Below, one piece after another: positions 1 to 5,386 of a stretch of DNA of 5,386 nt. The first letter of the stretch is position 1; every line of letters starts with the position of its first letter. The translations under genes and the position numbers were made by a program. Source of the DNA: Ilumatobacter sp. (GTDB lineage Bacteria; Actinomycetota; Acidimicrobiia; Acidimicrobiales; Ilumatobacteraceae). The notes under the pieces are model-generated. The model was not told where the DNA came from and did not search any database. It saw only the letters and a program-made list of their open reading frames with translations. The stretch lies in contig JAJCXU010000607.1 of NCBI GenBank assembly GCA_029263275.1, positions 1 through 5,386 of the forward strand. Direction: 5' to 3'.

Positions 1-429
1 TCCAGCTCGGCACTGACATCGACGGCGAAGCAGCCGACGACGAATCCGGCTGGTCGGTGGCGATCAGTGCTGACGGCAACACCGCCATCATCGGCGCACC
101 CACAAACGCCGGTGGTGGAACCAACGCGGGACACGCACGCATCTACCACTGGAACGGCACCACCTGGACCCAACGCGGCACCGACATCGACGGCGAAGCA
201 GCCTTCGACCTCTCCGGCTACTCGGTAGCGATCAGCGCCGACGGCAACACCGCCATCATCGGCGCACGCGACAACGACGACGGCGGCACCAACGCCGGAC
301 AGACGCGCATCTTCACGATCGTCACGACACTCCAGCTCGGCACTGACATCGACGGCGAAGCAGCCGACGACGAATCCGGCTGGTCGGTGGCGATCAGTGC
401 TGACGGCAACACCGCCATCATCGGCGCAC
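1..429 (+). repeat. 99-bp exact direct repeat (1-99 and 331-429)
   Basis: Bases 1-99 and 331-429 are identical, and the match ends at base 100 (C) versus 430 (G). The offset of 330 bp equals one 168-bp plus one 162-bp propeller unit, so the frame is kept. Both copies begin within the LQL variant linker, so the unit just before the window probably also ended in that linker. Identity includes all third-codon positions, indicating recent duplication or gene conversion, or an assembly effect at the sequence edge. Confidence 0.95.
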
Positions 430-2225
430 GCGCAAACGATGACGGTGGCACCAACGCTGGACAAACACGCATCTACCACTGGAACGGCACCACCTGGACC
501 CAACGCGGCACCGATATCAACGGCGAAGCAGTCGACGACCTCTCAGGCACCTCGGTGGCCATCAGTGCCGACGGCAACACCGCAATCATCAGCGCCCCGT
601 ACAACGACGGCGGAGGAACCAACGCCGGACACGCACGCATCTACCACTGGAACGGCACCACCTGGACCCAACGCGGCACCGACATCGACGGCGAGGCAGC
701 CGCGGACAAATCCGGCCTGTCGGCGGCGATCAGCGGAGACGGGAACACCGCAATCATCGGCGCGGAGCTCAACGACGACGGTGGCGACCGAGCTGGCCAC
801 ACGCGCATCTACGACTGGAACGGCACCACCTGGACCCAACGCGGCACCGACATCGACGGCGAAGCAACCGACGACCAATCCGGCACCTCCGTCGCGATCA
901 GTGGAGCCGGGAACACCGCAATCATCGGCGCACCGTACAACGACGGCGGGGACAGCAACTCGGGACATGCGCGTGTGTTCCGTACCGTTCGGGTGACGGG
1001 CGCCAACCAGCCCACGGCGAGCGCGCTGGCACCGACCGCTGCTCAGGCCGTCGTGTCGTGGAACGCGGGCACCCCAGACCCGAACTGGCCGGTCACGGGC
1101 TACGTCGTCGAGCAGTCCACCGACAACGGACTCACCTGGGCAGCAGCAGCAACCACCGCGGACACCACGATCTCGACTGCAACCACCGCGACGGTCACTG
1201 GACTCTCCAACGGGACCCCAGTGATCTTCCGCGTCTCGGCGATCAACACGATCTCGATCAGCCTCCCGTCCACCTCAACCGCACCGGTCATTCCATCCGT
1301 CGCCCCCACCGTGGCCGTGACCTCAGCAGTTGGTCAAGCCAGCCCGACCAGCACCACGCCGATCAACTTCGCTGCGACATTCGACCAACCCGTCACCGGC
1401 TTCGACGCCGCTGACCTGACGGTGACCCCGGCGGGAGCAACGGCGACCATCACGCCCAACGCAACCGGCGATGTCTTCGCGATTGCTGTCAGCGGCACCG
1501 TCGCGGACGGTCCCGTCACCGTCACCGTCGACGCCGGAGCCGTGGTCAACACCAACAGCCAAACCAACGCAGTGTCGAACACTGCAACGGTCGCCTTTGA
1601 CACAACCGGGCCCACCATCGTCACCCCCGGCACCATCGACGTCAACACCGACCCCGGCAAGCCGTATGCCACCGTCACCTACACAACGAGCAGCAGCCTC
1701 GTCGCTGGTGCGAGCTCGGCGCCGCTCGCTGGACCAACCACTCCAGTTTGCACGCCTGCGTCTGGTTCGCAGTTCCCGATTGGTGCAACCACGGTCACCT
1801 GCACCGCCACCGACAATCTCGGCAACACCTCGAGCGCCACGTTTGTCGTCAACGTCACCGACAACGAGAAACCGATCATCGCGGGCGCGGCCAACCAGAC
1901 CATCACCTTGGTCGCGGGAACCTCCGGACCGGTCGACTATGTGCTCCCCACCGCCAGCGACAACTCCGGCGCCGCCACCCTGACCTGCACGCCACCGGTC
2001 GGAACCGTGCTCGCCGCTGGAACGACCACCGTCAGCTGCATCTCGACCGATGCAAGCAGCAACACGACGACCGTGGCGCTCACCCTCACGATCAACGCAG
2101 CACCATCCGGCAATCTTCCCGCAACCGGCAACGGCGCTCTTCCTTGGAAGCCCGCTCTCGCGCTCATCGCAGCAGGGCTCGCACTCGTCGCCCTCGCCGG
2201 ACGACGACGCCCGCGCACGGTCTGA
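1..2225 (+). CDS. LPxTG-anchored surface protein with FG-GAP, FN3, Ig-like and HYR domains (5' partial)
   Basis: The frame is open from the left edge (first full codon at base 3) to TGA at 2223-2225, giving 740 visible residues; the start and signal peptide are upstream. A GTG at base 57 lies inside a repeat unit and is not the start. Domains in order, by visible residue: six FG-GAP_2-like propeller units with core SVAISADGNTAIIGA (3-328); a fibronectin type III domain with VSWNAGTPDPNWPVTGYVV (about 334-432); a bacterial Ig-like domain with FDQPVTGFDAADLTV (about 433-535); two HYR domains, each with a CTP...C pair and a TDNxGN or TDASSN turn (about 536-619 and 620-699); then LPATG (705-709), a hydrophobic helix and an RRRPR tail. 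This order implies export and sortase attachment to the wall, with a likely adhesive or ligand-binding role. The ligand cannot be read from sequence. The Thr/Ala/Gly-rich, Lys-poor composition fits a surface protein. Confidence 0.9.
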   Translation, partial: QLGTDIDGEAADDESGWSVAISADGNTAIIGAPTNAGGGTNAGHARIYHWNGTTWTQRGTDIDGEAAFDLSGYSVAISADGNTAIIGARDNDDGGTNAGQTRIFTIVTTLQLGTDIDGEAADDESGWSVAISADGNTAIIGARANDDGGTNAGQTRIYHWNGTTWTQRGTDINGEAVDDLSGTSVAISADGNTAIISAPYNDGGGTNAGHARIYHWNGTTWTQRGTDIDGEAAADKSGLSAAISGDGNTAIIGAELNDDGGDRAGHTRIYDWNGTTWTQRGTDIDGEATDDQSGTSVAISGAGNTAIIGAPYNDGGDSNSGHARVFRTVRVTGANQPTASALAPTAAQAVVSWNAGTPDPNWPVTGYVVEQSTDNGLTWAAAATTADTTISTATTATVTGLSNGTPVIFRVSAINTISISLPSTSTAPVIPSVAPTVAVTSAVGQASPTSTTPINFAATFDQPVTGFDAADLTVTPAGATATITPNATGDVFAIAVSGTVADGPVTVTVDAGAVVNTNSQTNAVSNTATVAFDTTGPTIVTPGTIDVNTDPGKPYATVTYTTSSSLVAGASSAPLAGPTTPVCTPASGSQFPIGATTVTCTATDNLGNTSSATFVVNVTDNEKPIIAGAANQTITLVAGTSGPVDYVLPTASDNSGAATLTCTPPVGTVLAAGTTTVSCISTDASSNTTTVALTLTINAAPSGNLPATGNGALPWKPALALIAAGLALVALAGRRRPRTV
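9..986 (+). repeat. Six tandem FG-GAP-like beta-propeller units (168/162 bp)
   Basis: Units begin at each GTDI(D/N)GEA motif: 9-176, 177-338, 339-506, 507-674, 675-842 and 843-986. Units 1, 3, 4 and 5 are 56 codons. Unit 2 is 54 codons because the usual YHWNGTTWTQR end is replaced by FTIVTTLQL. Unit 6 is cut to 48 codons by a terminal VFRTV end before the FN3 domain. Each unit has a variable xxSGxS segment, the core VAISADGNTAIIGA, and a D/N/G-rich loop such as RDNDDGGTNAG that could bind calcium as in integrin-type propellers (inferred). The last two units are the most diverged, with ISGDG and ISGAG instead of ISADG. The block resembles the FG-GAP_2 family; six or seven such units would close one propeller, so more units probably lie upstream. 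Confidence 0.9.
129..694 (+). repeat. 68-bp exact direct repeat (129-196 and 627-694) and 36-bp four-copy core
   Basis: Bases 129-196 recur exactly at 627-694, covering the GHARIYHWNGTTWTQRGTDIDGE part of units 1 and 4 and running into units 2 and 5. A 36-bp core coding for WNGTTWTQRGTD occurs without change at 149-184, 479-514, 647-682 and 815-850. The absence of synonymous drift separates this linker from the more variable SGxS and NDGG loops of the same units. Confidence 0.88.
2115..2222 (+). other. Sortase cell-wall sorting signal (LPATG, membrane helix, basic tail)
   Basis: LPATG is encoded at 2115-2129. It is followed by a hydrophobic stretch at about 2139-2201 (PALALIAAGLALVALAG) and by RRRPRTV just before the stop. 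This is the classical tripartite C-terminal sorting signal. Sortase would cleave between Thr and Gly and link the Thr to the cell wall, which implies a Gram-positive-type envelope and a sortase elsewhere in the genome. Confidence 0.88.
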
Positions 2226-2244
2226 GCCTGCCTCGCTCGGACGT

Positions 2245-2270
2245 CTGGTCGCCCAACTTGGGGCCACCAG
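2245..2270 (+). terminator. Hairpin, probable terminator of the surface-protein gene
   Basis: CTGGTCGCCC (2245-2254) pairs with GGGCCACCAG (2261-2270) around the six-base loop AACTTG. Nine of ten positions pair, with a C-C mismatch at 2250/2265. It begins 20 bases after the stop of the surface-protein gene. No T-run follows, as is common for intrinsic terminators in high-G+C actinobacteria. It also overlaps the upstream part of the candidate ccr promoter, so a regulatory role is an alternative. Confidence 0.6.
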
Positions 2271-2287
2271 TTACCGCTCAGTAACCT
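2258..2287 (+). promoter_or_regulatory. Candidate promoter of ccr (leaderless type)
   Basis: TTGGGG (2258-2263) and TAACCT (2282-2287) could act as -35 and -10 boxes with an 18-bp spacer. The -10 box ends eight bases before the ATG at 2296, so transcription would begin at or next to the start codon. No Shine-Dalgarno sequence is visible upstream of that ATG, which fits leaderless translation. The -35 box matches the consensus only in TTG. Confidence 0.42.
2271..2284 (+). promoter_or_regulatory. Imperfect palindrome, possible TetR-type operator
   Basis: TTACCGCTCAGTAA is a 14-bp imperfect palindrome with 10 of 14 positions symmetric, including the outer TTAC/GTAA arms. It lies between the candidate -35 and -10 boxes and overlaps the first bases of the -10 box, where a repressor would block transcription. 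Similar short TTAC...GTAA palindromes serve TetR-family regulators of acyl-CoA metabolism in actinobacteria; the assignment here is inferred, and no regulator gene is in the window. Confidence 0.3.
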
Positions 2288-2295
2288 CGCGGCGC

Positions 2296-3630
2296 ATGAA
2301 GCAGATACTCGAGGCGATTCAGTCCGGTGCGAGTGGCGATGACATTGCCAACCTGCCGATCCCAGAGAGCTACCGCGCCGCATTCGTCAAGCGCGACGAG
2401 GCAGCGATGTTCGAAGGTGTCGACTCCTGGGACAAGGATCCACGCAAGTCGCTCCACGTCGAGGACGTCGCCACGCCCGAACTCGCGCCCGACGAGGTCT
2501 ACATCGCGGTGATGGCGTCCAGCATCAACTTCAACACCGTGTGGACGTCGATCTTCGAGCCGCTGCCGACCTTCGGCTTCCTCGACCGTCTGGCCCGCGA
2601 GAGCGAGTTCGGCGCACGTCATGCACGTGACGAGCACATCGTCGGCTCAGACGCCTCGGGTGTCGTGCTGCGCGTTGGCGGCGCTGTGCGCAACTGGAAG
2701 CCAGGCGACCGGGTCACGGTGCAGTGCAACTACGTCGACGACCAAGACCCGAGCGCGCACAACGACTCGATGCTCGCGTCGAACCAGAGGATCTGGGGTT
2801 TCGAGACCAACTTCGGAGGTCTGGCCGACCTCTCGGTGGTCAAGGCCAACCAATTGATGCCGAAGCCGACACATCTCTCGTGGGAAGAGTCAGCGGTCAA
2901 CGCGCTGTGCAGTTCCACGTCATACCGCATGCTTGTTGGCGACAACGGTGCTCGGATGAAGCAAGGCGACAGCGTCCTGATCTGGGGGGCCACCGGCGGG
3001 ATTGGCGGCTACGCCGTGCAGTATGTGCTCAATGGCGGCGGCAGGCCGATCGGCGTGGTCTCGTCACCCGAACGGGCCGAAATCCTCAATCGGATGGGTT
3101 GCGAAGCCGTCATCGATCGCAAGGTTGCCAACTATCAGTTCTGGTCTGACGAGCACACGCAGGACGAATCCGAGTGGCGCCGCTTTGGCAAGGACATCCG
3201 CGCGGTCAACAACGGTGAAGACGTCGACATCGTGTTCGAGCATCCAGGTCGCTCAACGATGGGCGCCTCGGTGTTCGCCGCCAAGCGCGGTGGCACGATC
3301 GTCACGTGTGCGGCCACGTCCGGGTACATGGTCGAGTTCGACAACCGGCACTTCTGGATGAAACTGAAGCAACTGGTTTCGTCGCACTTCGCGAACTACG
3401 GAGAGAGCTGGGCTGCCAACAAGTTGCTCTGCGAGGGCAGGATCCAGCCGCTCCTCACCGATACGTACACCCTCGACCAAGTCGGCGAGGCGTCGCTCGC
3501 GGTGCACCACAACAAGGCCGAAGGCAAACAAGGCGTGCTGTGTCTCGCTCCCGGCGAGGGTCAAGGCATCGACGATCCAGAGCGTCGCGCCGAAATCGGC
3601 GAAGACAAGATCACCGTCTTCCGCGGCTGA
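2296..3630 (+). CDS. ccr: Crotonyl-CoA carboxylase/reductase
   Basis: The enzyme reduces crotonyl-CoA with NADPH and adds CO2 to give (2S)-ethylmalonyl-CoA. It acts in the cytoplasm, in the ethylmalonyl-CoA pathway for acetyl-CoA assimilation and in extender-unit supply. The product has 444 residues, the usual family length. It starts MKQILEAIQSG, as streptomycete Ccr starts MKEILDAIQS, which fixes the ATG despite an open frame reaching back to 2050. Visible features: DKDPRKS (47-52), SSINFNTVWTSIFEP (75-89), the GroES-like fold with IVGSDASGVVLR (115-126), IWGFETNFGG (166-175), NADPH-binding GATGGIGGYA (231-240), FWSDEHTQ (282-289), VFEHPGR (313-319) and SSHFANY (362-368). N80, F169, E170 and H364 match the CO2-pocket residues N81, F170, E171 and H365 of the Kitasatospora setae enzyme with a constant offset of one. 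This separates it from non-carboxylating enoyl reductases of the MDR superfamily. Other ethylmalonyl-CoA pathway genes are not adjacent. Confidence 0.96.
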   Translation: MKQILEAIQSGASGDDIANLPIPESYRAAFVKRDEAAMFEGVDSWDKDPRKSLHVEDVATPELAPDEVYIAVMASSINFNTVWTSIFEPLPTFGFLDRLARESEFGARHARDEHIVGSDASGVVLRVGGAVRNWKPGDRVTVQCNYVDDQDPSAHNDSMLASNQRIWGFETNFGGLADLSVVKANQLMPKPTHLSWEESAVNALCSSTSYRMLVGDNGARMKQGDSVLIWGATGGIGGYAVQYVLNGGGRPIGVVSSPERAEILNRMGCEAVIDRKVANYQFWSDEHTQDESEWRRFGKDIRAVNNGEDVDIVFEHPGRSTMGASVFAAKRGGTIVTCAATSGYMVEFDNRHFWMKLKQLVSSHFANYGESWAANKLLCEGRIQPLLTDTYTLDQVGEASLAVHHNKAEGKQGVLCLAPGEGQGIDDPERRAEIGEDKITVFRG

Positions 3631-3647
3631 TTTCGCTCTCCGGGTCG

Positions 3648-3653
3648 TACTCT
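3648..3653 (+). promoter_or_regulatory. Candidate -10 box for a leaderless HAD transcript
   Basis: TACTCT fits TANNNT and ends eight bases before the GTG at 3662, the same spacing as TAACCT before the ccr ATG. There is no Shine-Dalgarno sequence upstream of the GTG and no recognisable -35 box at 16-18 bp. A short box like this can arise by chance; the matching spacing is the main support. Confidence 0.3.
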
Positions 3654-3661
3654 CCACACAC

Positions 3662-4312
3662 GTGACGGAATTGGCGGCAGTGCTGTGGGACATGGACGGC
3701 ACGCTCGTCGACACCGAGCCCTATTGGATCGAGTGTGAACAGCAGCTCGTCGCGGAGTACGGCGGAACCTGGAGTCACGAACAGGCGGCCGCGCTGATCG
3801 GCTCCGACCTGCTCGATGCCGCGGCGAAGCTTCGTCAGGCCGGTGTCGAGCTAGAGCCAGTCGCCCTCGTCGATCGCCTGATGGACGGCGTGATCCAGCG
3901 AGTCAAGCAAGAATTGCCATGGCGTCCCGGTGCCCGTGAGCTCCTGATCGAATGCCGTGACGCGGGCATTCGCTGTGTGCTGGTGACGATGTCCTGGCGC
4001 CGCTTTGCCGACGCCGTGCTCGTGTCAGCACCCGACGGCTCCTTCATCACCACAATCACCGGCGACGAAGTCACCAACGGCAAACCTCACCCCGAGCCCT
4101 ACCTCGCCGCCGCCCGCACGCTGGGGGTCGACTCGAATTCGTGCGTCGCGATCGAAGACTCGCGCACCGGTGTTGCCTCGGCGCTGGCGGCTGGGTGTGC
4201 GACGCTGGGCGTCCCCCATGTCGTCACTCTCGATCCCGCTCCGAACCTCACGATCGCCCCGACCTTGGTCGGCGTCACCGTCGATGATCTCCGCGGGCTC
4301 CTCGCCGACTGA
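3662..4312 (+). CDS. HAD-superfamily hydrolase, beta-phosphoglucomutase/phosphatase-like
   Basis: This 216-residue protein has all four haloacid dehalogenase motifs: DMDGTLVD (10-17; nucleophile D10, acid/base D12), LVTMS (107-111; T109 as motif II), NGKPHPEPY (139-147; K141) and IEDSRTG (164-170; E165 and D166 for magnesium). The region at about 18-86 is the helical C1 cap of subfamily IA. Such enzymes act on small phosphorylated metabolites through an aspartyl-phosphate intermediate in the cytoplasm. The substrate is not readable; phosphatase activity is more likely than a proven mutase role. The GTG start puts D10 at the usual distance from the N-terminus. The gene begins 31 bases after ccr and ends 45 bases before the next gene, so an operon is plausible but its link to Ccr is unknown. 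Confidence 0.92.
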   Translation: MTELAAVLWDMDGTLVDTEPYWIECEQQLVAEYGGTWSHEQAAALIGSDLLDAAAKLRQAGVELEPVALVDRLMDGVIQRVKQELPWRPGARELLIECRDAGIRCVLVTMSWRRFADAVLVSAPDGSFITTITGDEVTNGKPHPEPYLAAARTLGVDSNSCVAIEDSRTGVASALAAGCATLGVPHVVTLDPAPNLTIAPTLVGVTVDDLRGLLAD

Positions 4313-4357
4313 ATCCGTCATTCCCCTCGCCCCACTGCACACACTGAACCCGGCGCG

Positions 4358-5386
4358 ATGAACGACATTGACGACACGACTGACGACGACACACCGGTTT
4401 CGGCAGCGGCGCCCGACAGCCCGACGGCAAAGCAGCACCGAGGCGCGCTGTTCGGCCTGATCGGTGTGCTCATCGCGGTCGGTGTCGGCGGCTTCTGGTT
4501 GACACGTGAGGATCCGCCGCCGCCCCCGAAGCCGGACATCCCACTTGATGCGTGGGCGCCGTACTGGGCGCTCGACGACTCGCTCGCCGAGTTCGAGCAG
4601 CGCGTCGGCTCGCTCCGCGACGTCTCGCCGTTCTGGTTCAATGCCACCGCTGCCGACACCATCGAAGTCGACGTCAACGCGCTTGATGAAGGGCTCGATC
4701 AGTTCTTCGAGATCGCAGAAGCGGCGGATGTCAACATCGTTCCTTCGATCATCGACGCGATGCCGGCCGGTGGAATGGCGGCGATCATCGCTGACCCGGC
4801 CACTCGCACGCAGCACGTCGAAACGATCAGGTCATTCGCCGCGGAACTCGGTGTCGCTGGCATCGACATCGACTACGAGCAGTTCGCGTTCGCCGACGGC
4901 CGAGACACGTGGGCCACTACCCGACCGAACTGGGTGGCGTTCATCACCGAACTCGGGGCAGCGCTACATGCGGATGGCCGGACGCTTGTTGTCAGCATCC
5001 CACCGGTGTACGACGCCGGACAGACCCCGGACAGCGGTTTCTGGGTCTACGACTACGGGGCGATTGCGCCGCATGTCGACCGCATTCGCATCATGGCGTA
5101 CGACTTCTCCGTCGTCGAGGCGGGACCCATCGCACCGCTCGACTTCGTCGAACGGTCGATCAACGGTGCCATCGAAGCCGCTGGCGACTCCGACAAGTTG
5201 GTGCTTGGGCTGGCTGCCTACGGTCGAAATTGGCCGACCGGCGAGACCGGCCCATGCCCCGCGTCAGAGTTGCAGGGCCGCACATCGGTCACCGCGCGCT
5301 CCGTCGACGCACTCCTCGAGCTGCGCGGAGCCGTGCCGGTGTTCGTGCCGGAGACCGGCGAGTACACCTTCGACTACGACCTCGAA
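4358..5386 (+). CDS. Membrane-anchored glycoside hydrolase family 18-like protein (3' partial)
   Basis: The frame is open from ATG 4358 to the last base, exactly 343 codons, so the C-terminus is missing. Residues 1-28 are acidic and polar. Residues 29-47 form one membrane helix (ALFGLIGVLIAVGVGGFWL), followed by a proline-rich linker (53-59), suggesting a type II anchor with the enzyme outside. The barrel begins near AWAPYW (65-70). The GH18 motif GIDIDYE (168-174) supplies D170, D172 and catalytic E174; IMAYDFS (245-251) and LGLAAYGRNW (283-292) are family strands 6 and 7, the latter typical of spore-germination YaaH-like members. A167 stands where many GH18 enzymes have the first Asp of DGxDxDxE, but this is not one of the three key acids. 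The final beta strand is beyond the edge. The likely substrate is a GlcNAc-containing glycan such as peptidoglycan or chitin. No Shine-Dalgarno sequence or TANNNT box precedes the ATG, so it may be read from an upstream promoter. Confidence 0.88.
   Translation, partial: MNDIDDTTDDDTPVSAAAPDSPTAKQHRGALFGLIGVLIAVGVGGFWLTREDPPPPPKPDIPLDAWAPYWALDDSLAEFEQRVGSLRDVSPFWFNATAADTIEVDVNALDEGLDQFFEIAEAADVNIVPSIIDAMPAGGMAAIIADPATRTQHVETIRSFAAELGVAGIDIDYEQFAFADGRDTWATTRPNWVAFITELGAALHADGRTLVVSIPPVYDAGQTPDSGFWVYDYGAIAPHVDRIRIMAYDFSVVEAGPIAPLDFVERSINGAIEAAGDSDKLVLGLAAYGRNWPTGETGPCPASELQGRTSVTARSVDALLELRGAVPVFVPETGEYTFDYDLE

Noticed and set aside
9..986. Possible CRISPR-like or non-coding tandem array
   Set aside because: The repeats keep an open frame, have 168/162-bp periods and encode clear propeller units; there are no short palindromic repeats with unique spacers.
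397..996. Plus-strand frame of about 199 codons inside the propeller repeats
   Set aside because: A second reading frame of the same repeats; its Thr/Ser/Pro-rich periodic sequence is a by-product of repeated DNA.
1323..2267. Long minus-strand open frame (about 314 codons) opposite the surface-protein gene
   Set aside because: It is antisense to the Ig-like and HYR domains, rich in Gly, Arg and Asp with no recognisable domain, and arises from the G/C-rich third positions of the real gene.
2050..2295. In-frame upstream extension of ccr to 2050
   Set aside because: It would overlap the C-terminus and sorting signal of the surface protein in another frame; homologs begin at the MKQILEAIQ-like sequence at 2296.
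4313..4357. Terminator or promoter between the HAD and GH18 genes
   Set aside because: No stem of useful length and no TANNNT box at the expected distance were found in these 45 bases.
4025..4816. Minus-strand open frame (about 263 codons) spanning the HAD and GH18 genes
   Set aside because: It crosses two genes with clear catalytic motifs and the gap between them, and its Arg/Asp/Gly-rich translation resembles no family; a shadow of codon bias.

Overview
This 5,386-base window has high G+C, with codons strongly biased to G or C at the third position. All genes lie on the plus strand. It looks like Actinomycetota DNA. Three things point there: a crotonyl-CoA carboxylase/reductase very close to streptomycete enzymes, two starts lacking a visible Shine-Dalgarno but with a TANNNT box eight bases upstream (typical of leaderless actinobacterial genes), and an LPxTG-anchored surface protein. 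The FG-GAP-like repeats resemble those of marine bacteria. A marine or freshwater member of Acidimicrobiia (Ilumatobacter-like) is my guess, but the lineage is inferred and not proven by any sequence here.

Layout. (1) 1-2225: the 3' part of a large secreted, wall-anchored protein. It carries six tandem FG-GAP-type beta-propeller units, a fibronectin type III domain, a bacterial Ig-like domain, two HYR domains, and an LPATG sorting signal with membrane helix and basic tail. Its true start lies upstream of the window. (2) 2226-2295: a compact intergenic region with a 10-bp hairpin (probable terminator), a candidate promoter ending eight bases before the next ATG, and an imperfect TTAC...GTAA palindrome inside that promoter. 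(3) 2296-3630: ccr, complete, with the CO2-binding residues intact. (4) 3662-4312: a complete HAD-superfamily phosphatase, GTG start. (5) 4358-5386: a membrane-anchored glycoside hydrolase family 18-like protein, cut by the right edge.

How the parts relate. The first gene is closed off by the hairpin and is probably a separate transcription unit. ccr, the HAD gene and the GH18 gene follow each other with gaps of 31 and 45 bases and may be co-transcribed, although the HAD gene may also have its own leaderless promoter. The products do not form an obvious pathway: ccr belongs to central carbon metabolism (ethylmalonyl-CoA pathway or extender-unit supply), whereas the first and last genes act at the cell envelope. 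I see no RNA gene, CRISPR array, insertion sequence or defence system. The most notable signals are the near-identical DNA repeats at the left edge, the candidate ccr promoter/operator, and two substitutions in Ccr at positions I recall as inter-subunit coupling residues.
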